Below are positions 36,753-46,412 of a DNA stretch of 64,000 nt, piece after piece (position 1 is the stretch's first letter; every line of letters begins with the position of its first letter). Below the pieces are notes generated by a model, which had not been told where the DNA came from, made no database searches, and was given only the letters and a program-made list of their open reading frames with translations. The translations under genes and the position numbers were made by a program. Source of the DNA: an uncultured Ruminococcus sp. (lineage in GTDB: Bacteria; Bacillota; Clostridia; Oscillospirales; Acutalibacteraceae); contig CAJODM010000002.1 of NCBI GenBank assembly GCA_905233755.1, positions 51,289 to 115,288 on the forward strand, written 5' to 3'.

Positions 36753-37336
36753 GAGAGTTTATCATCGCAACCCATAACGTAAAGAAGCTCGTCGAGCTCG
36801 ATCGGATCCTGAACCCCCTCGGGATCAAGGCGGTCACCGCCGACAGCCGCGGGATCGATCTGAGCGATGTCGAGGAGAACGGCATGAGCTTCAAGGAGAA
36901 CGCCGCGATCAAGGCGCGCGCCGCTTTTGAAGAATGTCATCTGCCGGTGATCGCTGACGATTCGGGGCTGTGCGTCGATGCACTCGGCGGCCGCCCGGGG
37001 ATCTACTCGGCGCGCTACGGCGGCGAGTCGCTGTCCTTTGCCGACAAGATCACGCTGCTGCTCGCCGAGATGGACGGGGTCGAGAATCGCACGGCACACT
37101 TCTGTTGTGCTGTCTGCTGTATCCTTGACGACGACCGCGTGATCGAGGTCGAGGGTCGGTGCGACGGCACCATTGCCGACGCTCCGTGCGGCGACGGGGG
37201 ATTTGGCTATGATCCGATATTCCTGGTCGATGGGGTCAGCTTTGCGTCCCTGTCGGCAGAAGAGAAGGACAAGATCAGCCACCGCGGCAACGCGCTGCGA
37301 CTGCTGCGCGACGCACTGTCAAAGGAGGACATCTGA
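36749..37336 (+). CDS. rdgB: XTP/dITP diphosphatase
   Basis: 'FIIATHNVKKLVEL', 'VIADDSGLCVDALGGRPGIYSARY'. Confidence 0.96.
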   Translation: MREFIIATHNVKKLVELDRILNPLGIKAVTADSRGIDLSDVEENGMSFKENAAIKARAAFEECHLPVIADDSGLCVDALGGRPGIYSARYGGESLSFADKITLLLAEMDGVENRTAHFCCAVCCILDDDRVIEVEGRCDGTIADAPCGDGGFGYDPIFLVDGVSFASLSAEEKDKISHRGNALRLLRDALSKEDI

Positions 37337-37629
37337 TGTTGACAAGCAAGCAGCGTGCCTATCTGCGCGCACGCGCGAACCCTATCGACACTGTGCTGAT
37401 GGTCGGCAAGGGCGACATCGACGAGCCCTTGCTGAGGACCGCCGACGAGGCGATCACCGCCCGCGAGCTCATCAAGGGCAAGGTGCTCGAATCCTCTGCC
37501 TATTCGGCGCGAAGGGCCGCCGATATCATCGCCGAGAGCATCGGCGCACAGGTGGTTCAGGTCATCGGCCGCAAGTTCGTGCTGTACCGCCGCAACATCG
37601 ACGAGCCGGTGATCCGGCTGCCGCGATAG
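37336..37629 (+). CDS. yhbY: YhbY family ribosome assembly RNA-binding protein
   Basis: 'LTSKQRAYLRARANPIDTVLMVGKGD', CRM domain. Confidence 0.94.
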   Translation: MLTSKQRAYLRARANPIDTVLMVGKGDIDEPLLRTADEAITARELIKGKVLESSAYSARRAADIIAESIGAQVVQVIGRKFVLYRRNIDEPVIRLPR

Positions 37630-37638
37630 GAGAGAGCG

Positions 37639-38226
37639 ATGCAGTACGATATCGACCGCTATATGTGCGAGCTCGACCGGCTGTCACAGCATCGCCGCGT
37701 CCATTCGCTGAACGTATCAAAAGAGGCGGCGCGGCTGGCTGCGCGGTACGGCGCCGACGTCAAAAAGGCGCGTATCGCAGGACTGCTGCACGATATCACC
37801 AAGGAGACGCCCCCCGAGGAGCAGTTGAAAATCATCACAGATGGTGGTATAATACTCACCGACGTCGAGCGCGCCTCCTCTAAGCTGTGGCACGCGATCT
37901 CGGGCAGCGTCTATCTGCGCGATGTGCTCTCTTTCGACGACGCCGATATCCTCAACGCCGTGCGTTATCACACCACCGGACGAGCGGGGATGTCCCTGCT
38001 CGAGAAGGTGATCTTTGTCGCGGACTTCACCTCAGCGGAGCGCGACTATGAGGATATCGACGTGATCCGCCGCTATGCCGACCGTTCGCTCGATCAGGGC
38101 GCCTTCTACGGGCTGCGGTTCACCCTCTCGCGTCTGTCGGGACGCGGGTCGCCGATCAGCCCCGACGCGCTGTCTGCGTATAACGAAATTGCACTTTCAC
38201 TTCTTGAAGGAGAGGATACTATATGA
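37639..38226 (+). CDS. yqeK: YqeK family HD-domain hydrolase
   Basis: 'RRVHSLNVSKEAARLAARYG', 'AGLLHDITKE', 'DFTSAERDYEDID'. Confidence 0.94.
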   Translation: MQYDIDRYMCELDRLSQHRRVHSLNVSKEAARLAARYGADVKKARIAGLLHDITKETPPEEQLKIITDGGIILTDVERASSKLWHAISGSVYLRDVLSFDDADILNAVRYHTTGRAGMSLLEKVIFVADFTSAERDYEDIDVIRRYADRSLDQGAFYGLRFTLSRLSGRGSPISPDALSAYNEIALSLLEGEDTI

Positions 38227-38579
38227 CAAGTTTAGAAACAGCAAGAGCCATCGCCCATGTCCTCGACGCCCGCAAGGGTCTGGATATCCGCGTTATTCGG
38301 ATCGACGATATCTCGGTGCTCGCCGACTATATGGTGATCGCGACCGGCAACTCGTCCACCCACGTCAAGTCCCTTGCCGATAACGTCGAGACGGCTCTTG
38401 ACGATATGGGCGTGTCGGTCAGCCATATCGAGGGCTACCGCTCGAACTCGTGGATCCTGCTCGACTATGTCGATGTGATCGTCCATGTGTTCTCGGACGA
38501 GAGCCGAAAGTATTACGATCTCGACCGGCTGTGGGAGGACGGCGAGGACGTCGATATCTCCGACGTGATCAGTGACTAA
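38223..38579 (+). CDS. rsfS: Ribosomal silencing factor RsfS
   Basis: '[26 protein letters not shown]', '[28 protein letters not shown]'. Confidence 0.97.
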   Translation: MTSLETARAIAHVLDARKGLDIRVIRIDDISVLADYMVIATGNSSTHVKSLADNVETALDDMGVSVSHIEGYRSNSWILLDYVDVIVHVFSDESRKYYDLDRLWEDGEDVDISDVISD

Positions 38580-38599
38580 TTTCCTTGGAGGGTAGCTAT

Positions 38600-41017
38600 A
38601 TGAAGTACGACCACAAGACCGTCGAGCCCAAGTGGCAGCAGATCTGGGAGCAGAAGGGCTGCTTTCATGCCCTCGATGATCAGAGCAAGCAGAAGTTCTA
38701 TGCCCTTATCGAGTTTCCCTATCCGTCGGGCCAGGGGCTGCATGTCGGTCATCCGCGCCCCTATACCGCGCTCGATACTGTCTCGCGCAAGCGCCGTCTC
38801 GAGGGGTATAACGTGCTCTATCCCATCGGATGGGACGCGTTTGGGCTGCCGACCGAGAACTATGCCATCAAGAACCATATCCATCCCGAGATCGTCACCA
38901 AAAACAACATCGCCCGCTTCAAAAAGCAGATCCAGTCGCTGGGCATCTCGTTCGACTGGAGCCGCGAGGTGAACACCACCGACCCCGACTACTACAAGTG
39001 GACCCAGTGGATCTTCTTGCAGCTGTTCCGGCACGGCCTTGCCTATAAGAAGGAGATGGCGGTGAACTGGTGCACCTCCTGCAAGTGCGTCCTCGCTAAC
39101 GAAGAGGTCGTCAACGGCGTGTGCGAGCGCTGCGGCAGCGAGGTCGTCCATCGCGTCAAGAGCCAGTGGATGCTCAAGATCACTGCCTATGCCGACCGGC
39201 TGATCGACGATCTGGAGCTGGTGGACTATCCCGAGCGTGTCAAGCTCCAGCAGAAGAACTGGATCGGCCGCTCCTACGGCGCCGAGGTGAACTTTGCAAC
39301 TTCGGCGGGCGATACGCTGACGGTCTATACCACCCGTCCCGATACGCTGTACGGCGCGACCTACATGGTCATCTCGCCCGAGCACCCCTATATCGAGCGC
39401 TGGGCGGACAAGCTCTCTAATATCGACGACGTGCGCGCCTATCAGCAGGCGTCCGCGAAGAAGTCTGACTTTGAGCGCACCGAGATGAACAAGGACAAGA
39501 CCGGCGTGCGCCTTGAGGGTGTTTCTGCCGTGAACCCCCTGACCGGCACCGAGATCCCGATCTTCATCTCCGACTATGTCCTCATCTCCTACGGTACCGG
39601 CGCGATCATGGCGGTCCCCGCCCACGATACCCGTGACTGGGAGTTCGCCAAGAAGTTCTCGCTGCCGATCATCGAGGTCGTCCGCGGCGGCGACGTCGAG
39701 AAAGAGGCGTTCACCGACTGCGCCACCGGCGTGATGGTGAACTCGGGCATCCTCGACGGGCTGTCGGTAGAGGATGCAAAGGCGAAGATCATCGACTATC
39801 TCACCGAGCAGGGGATAGGGCACAAGAAGGTGAACTTCAAGCTGCGTGACTGGGTGTTCTCGCGCCAGCGTTACTGGGGCGAGCCGATCCCGATCGTTAA
39901 GTGTGACGACTGCGGGTATGTTGCGATCCCTGAGAGCGAGCTGCCGCTGCGGCTGCCGATGGTCGAGAGCTATGAGCCGACCGATACCGGCGAGTCGCCG
40001 CTTGCGAACATGACCGACTGGGTCGAGACCACCTGTCCCCATTGCGGCAAGAAGGCATACCGCGAGACCGATACCATGCCCCAGTGGGCGGGATCGTCGT
40101 GGTACTACCTGCGCTATATGGATCCGCATAACCCCGACGCCCTTGCGAGCGCCGACGCACTCGACTACTGGCACGCGGTCGACTGGTACAACGGCGGCAT
40201 GGAGCATACCACTTTGCACCTGCTTTACTCGCGCTTCTGGCACAAGTTCCTGTACGATATCGGCGTGGTGCCCACCCCCGAGCCGTATATGAAGCGCACC
40301 TCTCACGGCATGATCCTCGGCGAGAACGGCGAGAAGATGTCCAAGTCGCGCGGCAATGTCGTCAACCCCGACGATATCGTCAACGAGTACGGCGCTGATA
40401 CCCTGCGCCTGTACGAGATGTTCATCGGCGACTTTGAGAAGGCGGCTCCCTGGAGCCCAAAGTCGATCCGCGGCTGCCGCAAGTTCATCGAACGCTACTA
40501 TAACCTCTCTGAGATCATGACAGACGGCGATACTATCCGGCCTGAGCTCGAGCGCGAGTTCCACAAGACGATCAAGAAGGTCGGCGACGATATCGAGAAC
40601 ATCAAGTTCAATACCGCGATCGCCTCCTTGATGTCGCTGATCAACGCGATCACCTCGACCGGCAGCGTCACCCGCGAGGAGCTCAGGATCTTCTCGATCC
40701 TTCTCAACCCGTTCGCGCCCCACGTCACCGAGGAGGTGTTCGAGCGGTGCGCGCTCTCAGACGGTATTGTCGCCGAGCAGAGCTGGCCCGACTATGACGA
40801 GTCGAAGATCCGGGAGGATTCCGTCGAGATCGCCGTACAGGTGAACGGCAGGATCAAGGCGCGCATTGACATCCCTGCCGATGCCGCTGAGGAACAGGTG
40901 CTGTCTGCTGCCAAGGCGGACGAGAAGGTCTCGGCGGCACTCGACGGGATGCAGATCGTCAAGGAGCTGTATATCCGCGGACGGCTCGTGAATATCGTCG
41001 TTAAACCGAGCCGATAA
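38600..41017 (+). CDS. leuS: Leucyl-tRNA synthetase
   Basis: '[21 protein letters not shown]', '[16 protein letters not shown]'. Confidence 0.98.
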   Translation: MKYDHKTVEPKWQQIWEQKGCFHALDDQSKQKFYALIEFPYPSGQGLHVGHPRPYTALDTVSRKRRLEGYNVLYPIGWDAFGLPTENYAIKNHIHPEIVTKNNIARFKKQIQSLGISFDWSREVNTTDPDYYKWTQWIFLQLFRHGLAYKKEMAVNWCTSCKCVLANEEVVNGVCERCGSEVVHRVKSQWMLKITAYADRLIDDLELVDYPERVKLQQKNWIGRSYGAEVNFATSAGDTLTVYTTRPDTLYGATYMVISPEHPYIERWADKLSNIDDVRAYQQASAKKSDFERTEMNKDKTGVRLEGVSAVNPLTGTEIPIFISDYVLISYGTGAIMAVPAHDTRDWEFAKKFSLPIIEVVRGGDVEKEAFTDCATGVMVNSGILDGLSVEDAKAKIIDYLTEQGIGHKKVNFKLRDWVFSRQRYWGEPIPIVKCDDCGYVAIPESELPLRLPMVESYEPTDTGESPLANMTDWVETTCPHCGKKAYRETDTMPQWAGSSWYYLRYMDPHNPDALASADALDYWHAVDWYNGGMEHTTLHLLYSRFWHKFLYDIGVVPTPEPYMKRTSHGMILGENGEKMSKSRGNVVNPDDIVNEYGADTLRLYEMFIGDFEKAAPWSPKSIRGCRKFIERYYNLSEIMTDGDTIRPELEREFHKTIKKVGDDIENIKFNTAIASLMSLINAITSTGSVTREELRIFSILLNPFAPHVTEEVFERCALSDGIVAEQSWPDYDESKIREDSVEIAVQVNGRIKARIDIPADAAEEQVLSAAKADEKVSAALDGMQIVKELYIRGRLVNIVVKPSR

Positions 41018-41059
41018 GCCCACTTGACGGCATTTTTCAACATTTTCTCCCGATTTTAC

Positions 41060-41088
41060 TTGACACATTTCGCAAGATGTTGTATAAT
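41060..41088 (+). promoter_or_regulatory. Promoter of rpsU
   Basis: TTGACA-17 nt-TATAAT exact consensus. Confidence 0.9.
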
Positions 41089-41142
41089 CACTATTGCATT
41101 ATGCGCAGAACCCCTGCCTGATGGCGGATGGGAGGGAAATAC

Positions 41143-41319
41143 ATGTCAGAAGTAAGACTCAAGGAGAACGAGTCTCTCGAGAGCGCGCTGAGAAGATTCA
41201 AGAAGCAGTGTGCCAGAGCCGGCGTCATCGCCGAGGTTCGCAAGAGAGAAGCTTACGAGAAGCCTTCCGTTAAGCGTAAGAAGAAGTCCGAAGCTGCCCG
41301 GAAGCGTAAGTACAGATAA
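41143..41319 (+). CDS. rpsU: Ribosomal protein bS21
   Basis: '[28 protein letters not shown]'. Confidence 0.97.
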   Translation: MSEVRLKENESLESALRRFKKQCARAGVIAEVRKREAYEKPSVKRKKKSEAARKRKYR

Positions 41320-41330
41320 TCTTCAAGGAG

Positions 41331-41362
41331 AAAGCGGATAGCCGATGCTGTCCGCTTTTTTT
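41331..41362 (+). terminator. Intrinsic terminator of rpsU
   Basis: AAAGCGGATA-GCCGATGC-TGTCCGCTTTTTTT. Confidence 0.85.
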
Positions 41363-41472
41363 ACTTAGCAAGAAGCTCCGGTTCAGCCCCGCCGTTTTGT
41401 GATGTGTCGTTCACAGCGACGTTGATATAGGCGGGAATGGGTGCAGCGTCACGCTGCCAAGAGGTGATTTTG

Positions 41473-42537
41473 ATGATGGCGATAGAAGAATTGATGCGGT
41501 TCTTGCCGGATGGGCATACCGCCGCGCTGCTGACGGATGAGATCAGCTGCCGCTATCTGTCGGGGTTCTCGTTTACCGACGGCGCGGTGCTGGTGACGCG
41601 GGATGACACGGTCCTCTTGACCGATGCGCGCTATATTGAGGCCGCCCGCCGACAGTGCCCCGAGATGACTGTCAAGCAGTTCGACCGGCTGTACGATACT
41701 TTGAACGAAATATTCTTTTCCGGAAATATAACGACCGTATGGATCGAAGAGGACGCGGTCACGCTCTCACGCTTTTCGCAGATGCAGAAGCGGCTCTCGG
41801 TGACGCTCGATGCGTCGGCATCGCTGTCCGAGAAGCTCTCATCCATGCGGATGGTCAAGTCCGCGCACGAGATCGCCTGTATCGAGCGCGCCCAGCGCAT
41901 CACCGAGCGTGCCTATACACAGGTGCTCAACTACCTTGCCCCGGGGGTCGAGGAGCGGCGGATCGCGGTCGAGTTCGAGCATCTTGTCCGGCTGTACGGC
42001 GGCGAGCGGGTGGCGTTCGATCCCATCTGTATCGCCGGCGTGAACACCTCGCTGCCGCACGGCGTACCCACCGACAACACGGTGAGAGAGGGCGATTTCT
42101 TCACCTTTGACATCGGCGCGGTGGTCGACGGATATCACAGCGATATGACCCGCACCGTCGCGATCGGCCACGCGACCGATCGGATGCGCGCGGTCTATGA
42201 TATCGTCCTCTCGGCGCAGGATGCCGCGATGAACGCCATCCGCCCCATGAGTCGGGCATCCGATATCGACTGCGCTGCCCGCAGCGTGATCGAGCAGCAC
42301 GGTTATGGCGCGTACTTCGGCCATGCGACCGGTCACGGGGTGGGGCTCGAGATCCACGAGCGGCCCGCGGTGTCCTCGCGATGCGATACCCCGCTGTCGA
42401 CGAACATGGTGATCACCGACGAGCCGGGGATCTATCTGCCGGGCGAATTCGGCGTGCGGATCGAGGACACGGTGGTCGTCACCGATACCGGCGCGCGCTC
42501 GCTCTCGCTCATCCCCAAAGAATTGGAAATTCTCTAA
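41473..42537 (+). CDS. Xaa-Pro aminopeptidase family (M24) peptidase
   Basis: 'TFDIGAVVDGYHSDMTRT', 'GHATGHGVGLEIHERP', 'EPGIYLPGEFGVRIEDTVVV'. Confidence 0.95.
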   Translation: MMAIEELMRFLPDGHTAALLTDEISCRYLSGFSFTDGAVLVTRDDTVLLTDARYIEAARRQCPEMTVKQFDRLYDTLNEIFFSGNITTVWIEEDAVTLSRFSQMQKRLSVTLDASASLSEKLSSMRMVKSAHEIACIERAQRITERAYTQVLNYLAPGVEERRIAVEFEHLVRLYGGERVAFDPICIAGVNTSLPHGVPTDNTVREGDFFTFDIGAVVDGYHSDMTRTVAIGHATDRMRAVYDIVLSAQDAAMNAIRPMSRASDIDCAARSVIEQHGYGAYFGHATGHGVGLEIHERPAVSSRCDTPLSTNMVITDEPGIYLPGEFGVRIEDTVVVTDTGARSLSLIPKELEIL

Positions 42538-42544
42538 GAAACTA

Positions 42545-42573
42545 TTGATTTTTCGGCATATTGCCTGTATAAT
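42545..42573 (+). promoter_or_regulatory. Promoter of efp
   Basis: TTGATT-17 nt-TATAAT. Confidence 0.75.
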
Positions 42574-42631
42574 AGTTCTGTGGATTTCTGAGTAGATTCC
42601 CTTGATTTTGTTTTTTTAGGAGGAAATGACT

Positions 42632-43189
42632 ATGATTTCAGCTGGCGATTTCAGAAACGGCGTGACCTTCGAGATGGACGGACAGGTTGTCTCCATCATC
42701 GAGTTCCAGCACGTCAAGCCCGGCAAGGGTGCGGCGTTCGTGCGCACCAAGATCCGCAACGTGATCACCGGTTCTGTGGTTGAGAAGACCTTCAACCCCA
42801 ACGATAAGTACCCCACCGCCTTCATCGACAGGCGCGACATGGAGTACAGCTACTCTGACGGCGACCTCTACTACTTCATGGATACCGAGACATGGGAGCA
42901 GCTCCCGATCAACGCCTCTGTCCTGTCTGACAACTTCAAGTTCGTCAAGGAGAACATGGTCTGCAAGGTGCTGTCCTACAAGGGCAACGTGTTCGGTGTC
43001 GAGCCGCCCAACTTTGTTGAGCTGCAGGTCACCGAGACCGACCCCGGCTTTGCCGGCAACACTGCCACCAACGCCACCAAGCCCGCCACGCTCGAGACCG
43101 GCGCCGAGATCAAGGTTCCGCTGTTCATCGAGGAGGGCGAGATGATCCAGATCGATACCCGCACCGGCGAGTATCTCGGCCGTGCATAA
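42632..43189 (+). CDS. efp: Elongation factor P
   Basis: '[43 protein letters not shown]'. Confidence 0.98.
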   Translation: MISAGDFRNGVTFEMDGQVVSIIEFQHVKPGKGAAFVRTKIRNVITGSVVEKTFNPNDKYPTAFIDRRDMEYSYSDGDLYYFMDTETWEQLPINASVLSDNFKFVKENMVCKVLSYKGNVFGVEPPNFVELQVTETDPGFAGNTATNATKPATLETGAEIKVPLFIEEGEMIQIDTRTGEYLGRA

Positions 43190-43200
43190 GGGGTGACATC

Positions 43201-43680
43201 ATGACGTTATCTGAGAGGATCGCATATATCCGCGGGCTTGCCGAGGGGCTCGGCCTTGACGAAGGGAAGGACGAGGTCAAGGTGCTCTCCGCTATCATCG
43301 ACCTGCTCGAGGATATGGCGTATGACGTACAGGATATGGAGGATATCGTAGACGAGCTGGGCGATCAAGTTGACGAGATCGACGAGGATCTCGCCGAGGT
43401 CGAGGAGGAGCTCTACGGCGAGTGCGAGTGTGGCTGCGGCTGCTGCGACGAGGACGAGGATTTCTCTGACGACGACGCTTACTACGAGGTCACCTGCGGC
43501 AAGTGCGGCGAGACCATCGTCATCGACGAGGACGCGCTGCTCGAGGGCGAGATCGTCTGTCCCAACTGCTCCGAGCCGCTCGAGTTCGACTTCTCGGGTC
43601 TGATGGATGAGGACTGGGGTTGTGACTGCGGGTGTGAGCATGCGCCCGACGATCATGCCGACGAGGACCTGATGTCCTGA
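43201..43680 (+). CDS. CD1247-like N-terminal-domain protein with acidic and Cys-rich zinc-ribbon regions
   Basis: 'MTLSERIAYIRGLAEGLGLDEGKDEVKVL', 'CGKCGETIVIDEDALLEGEIVCPNC'. Confidence 0.8.
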   Translation: MTLSERIAYIRGLAEGLGLDEGKDEVKVLSAIIDLLEDMAYDVQDMEDIVDELGDQVDEIDEDLAEVEEELYGECECGCGCCDEDEDFSDDDAYYEVTCGKCGETIVIDEDALLEGEIVCPNCSEPLEFDFSGLMDEDWGCDCGCEHAPDDHADEDLMS

Positions 43681-43706
43681 CCTTCTATAGGATAATCTGA
43701 ATACCG

Positions 43707-43740
43707 CGAGCCGGCGCTGCTGTGTGCCGGCTCGTTTTTT
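43707..43740 (+). terminator. Intrinsic terminator
   Basis: CGAGCCGGC-GCTGCTGTGT-GCCGGCTCG-TTTTTT. Confidence 0.9.
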
Positions 43741-43827
43741 GTACCTGATAGCGGGAGGGGGAAGCGGGACGCGGCTTTTTGTACCATCATGGCGCGCGGG
43801 AACATAGTATGACGATGAGGTGATACG

Positions 43828-44472
43828 ATGCGCTCCAGACGGCGGCGAACGCGCGCTCAGCGGCGGGCAAGGCGGTACATAGGGATAGCGGTGCTGATGA
43901 TCCTGCTGTTCCTGATATTCTTTGAGACCGCGGTCAAGACCCAGCTCACCTCGATGTTGCTCGAGGAGCTCGAGACGGTCGTCGAGACCTCGGTCATCGA
44001 CGCGGTTGACGCCTATCTGACCCTCTATCCCGAGAGCTGTGACGAGCTCGTAGAGGTCCACTATACCGACGGCACGGTGGGCGCGATCACCACGAACGCC
44101 GCCGCTATCAACCGTGTCAAGACCGCTGTCTCGTCCCTCTCTCAGCAGATGATCGCCGACCGATGCCGCGACAACGGCGTCACCATCCCGCTCGGGGGGC
44201 TGACGGGGCTGGTGTTCCTCGCCGATATAGGTCCGCGTATCCGGCTGAACGTCGAGAGCAAGCAGACGGTGCGATGCTCGTTTGAGAGCTCTTTCACCTC
44301 TGCCGGCGTGAACCAGACGCTCCATCATATCATCCTGACCGTTGATACCGAGCTGACGGTCTACAGCCCCTATCGCATCCACGACAAGCTCATCTGCTCG
44401 AGCTCATTCGAGATCGCCCAGACGGTCATCGTCGGCGAGGTCCCGTCCTACAGCGGCGTCATCACTTACTGA
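43828..44472 (+). CDS. yunB: Sporulation protein YunB
   Basis: N-terminal basic stretch plus TM; 'ITTNAAAINRVKTAVSSLSQQMI', 'IPLGGLTGLVFLADIGPRI'. Confidence 0.88.
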   Translation: MRSRRRRTRAQRRARRYIGIAVLMILLFLIFFETAVKTQLTSMLLEELETVVETSVIDAVDAYLTLYPESCDELVEVHYTDGTVGAITTNAAAINRVKTAVSSLSQQMIADRCRDNGVTIPLGGLTGLVFLADIGPRIRLNVESKQTVRCSFESSFTSAGVNQTLHHIILTVDTELTVYSPYRIHDKLICSSSFEIAQTVIVGEVPSYSGVITY

Positions 44473-44490
44473 AAAACCCCAAAATTTCCC

Positions 44491-44519
44491 TTGAAAATCA
44501 ATATATCTTGTGATATACT
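44491..44519 (+). promoter_or_regulatory. Promoter of the miaB-ylbF-mutSL-miaA gene run
   Basis: TTGAAA-17 nt-TATACT. Confidence 0.75.
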
Positions 44520-44554
44520 AATATAGATTCTACAATAATTTGGGGGATTACGCC

Positions 44555-45967
44555 TTGTACGCGGATGATACGACCATAGTTTCACAGGAAGAATATCTGC
44601 ATCTTGTCGCCGAGCTGATGACGATCCGCAAGCGTGGCGAGGTTCCGCTCGCGTATATCCGCACCTACGGCTGTCAGCAGAACGTCGCCGACAGCGAGCG
44701 CATCAAGGGGATGCTGCATCAGGCGGGATTTTGCTTTACCGATACGCCCGACGACGCCGACTTTATCCTGTTCAACACCTGTGCCGTGCGCGAGCACGCC
44801 GAGGACAGGGTGTTCGGGAATGTCGGCGCGCTGAAGAACCTCAAACGCCGCCATCCAGGTATCCTTATCGCGCTGTGCGGCTGTATGATGGAGCAGGAGC
44901 ATGTTGCTGATCGCATCCGCGATTCGTTCCCGTTCGTCTCGCTGGTGTTCGGCACCCACTGCCTGCACGAGTTCCCCGCGCTGCTCTATCGCGCCTTGGT
45001 CGACGGCAGCCGTGTGTTCGTGCGCGATAACGATGACCGCCTTGTCCACGAGGGGATCCCCGCGCTGCGCGACGGTCGGGTGAAGGGATGGCTGCCGATC
45101 ATGTACGGCTGCGACAACTTCTGCACCTACTGTATCGTGCCGTATGTGCGCGGACGCGAACGTTCGCGGAAGCCCTCCGTGATCCTTGCCGAAGCGCGCG
45201 AGATGATCGCGATGGGGTACAAGGATATCACCCTGCTCGGCCAGAACGTGAACTCCTACGGCAAGGGGCTGCCCGACCGACCGACGTTCTCTTCGCTGAT
45301 CCGTCAGATCGACGCGATCGACGGCGACTACTGGCTGCGGTTCATGACCTCGCACCCGAAGGACTGTACTCGCGAGCTGATCGACACCATCGCCGACAGC
45401 CGGCATATCTCGCTGCATCTGCACCTGCCGTTCCAGTCGGGCTCCGACCGCATCCTGCGGCTGATGAACCGCCGCTATACCCGCGACAAGTACCTCGATA
45501 TCGTAAACTACGCCAAGGCGCGCATCCCCCGTGTCTCGCTGACGTCCGACGTGATCGTCGGGTTCCCGGGCGAGACGGAGGAGGACTTCGAGGACACGCT
45601 CTCGCTGATCCGCGAGGTGGGGTTCACGTCGCTGTTCACCTTCATCTACAGCAAGCGAAGGGGCACCCCCGCTGCTAAGATGGACGACCCTGTCACAGAT
45701 GAGGAGAAGGGCGCGCGTTTTCGCCGCCTTTTGGAGGTTCAAGAGGAGATCGCCGCCGTTCGGTGCGCGTCGATGGTCGGCACGACCGAGCGCGTGCTGG
45801 TCGAGGAGCCAAGCCGCACTGCCGGCGTCCTCTGCGGTCGCACATCCGGCAACATCATCGTCGAGTTCACCGGATCGCCCGAGCTGATCGGGACGTTTCG
45901 GGACGTACATATCACATCCGCCCGCAACTGGATCCTCAAGGGCGAGCTGATCGAAAAGGAAGGGTAA
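44555..45967 (+). CDS. miaB: tRNA-2-methylthio-N6-dimethylallyladenosine synthase, probable TTG start
   Basis: 'TYGCQQNVADSERIKGML', 'IMYGCDNFCTYCIVPYVRGRERSR', TRAM domain; GGGGGA about 8 nt before TTG at 44555. Confidence 0.95.
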   Translation: MYADDTTIVSQEEYLHLVAELMTIRKRGEVPLAYIRTYGCQQNVADSERIKGMLHQAGFCFTDTPDDADFILFNTCAVREHAEDRVFGNVGALKNLKRRHPGILIALCGCMMEQEHVADRIRDSFPFVSLVFGTHCLHEFPALLYRALVDGSRVFVRDNDDRLVHEGIPALRDGRVKGWLPIMYGCDNFCTYCIVPYVRGRERSRKPSVILAEAREMIAMGYKDITLLGQNVNSYGKGLPDRPTFSSLIRQIDAIDGDYWLRFMTSHPKDCTRELIDTIADSRHISLHLHLPFQSGSDRILRLMNRRYTRDKYLDIVNYAKARIPRVSLTSDVIVGFPGETEEDFEDTLSLIREVGFTSLFTFIYSKRRGTPAAKMDDPVTDEEKGARFRRLLEVQEEIAAVRCASMVGTTERVLVEEPSRTAGVLCGRTSGNIIVEFTGSPELIGTFRDVHITSARNWILKGELIEKEG

Positions 45968-45973
45968 TCTGTT

Positions 45974-46381
45974 ATGACCGATCTCATCAAGATGGCGCGT
46001 GACATGGGACACGCGATCCAGAAGGAAGAATTCTATCTGTCGCTGCAGTCGGCCAAGGACGCCGCCGACGCCGACGATGAGCTCCAGCAGCTCATCGCCG
46101 ACTTCAACCACAAGCGCGTCGCCATCAACAACGAGGCGTGCAAGACCGACCGCGACGAAGAGACGCTGCGCACGCTCAACGACGAGATGCGCTCCGCCTA
46201 TGCGCGCATCATGTCCAACGAGCATATGACCGCCTATAACGACCGCAAGCAGGATTTCGACCATGTGCTGCAGCGGATCATCGCGATCATCACCCAGAGC
46301 GCTCAGGGCGAGGACCCCGATACCACCGACTACTCTGACGACTGTACCCACGATTGTTCGACCTGCGGCGGGTGCCACTGA
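45974..46381 (+). CDS. ylbF: YlbF/YmcA (Ric) family protein with C-terminal Cys cluster
   Basis: YlbF-like helical domain, C-terminal 'DDCTHDCSTCGGCH'. Confidence 0.85.
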   Translation: MTDLIKMARDMGHAIQKEEFYLSLQSAKDAADADDELQQLIADFNHKRVAINNEACKTDRDEETLRTLNDEMRSAYARIMSNEHMTAYNDRKQDFDHVLQRIIAIITQSAQGEDPDTTDYSDDCTHDCSTCGGCH

Positions 46382-46412
46382 GCGATTTCTCATCAACCGG
46401 TAAAGGAGGCGT

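Noticed and set aside
38576-40723. 715-aa minus-strand ORF opposite leuS
   Set aside because: Antisense shadow of a clear leuS reading frame.
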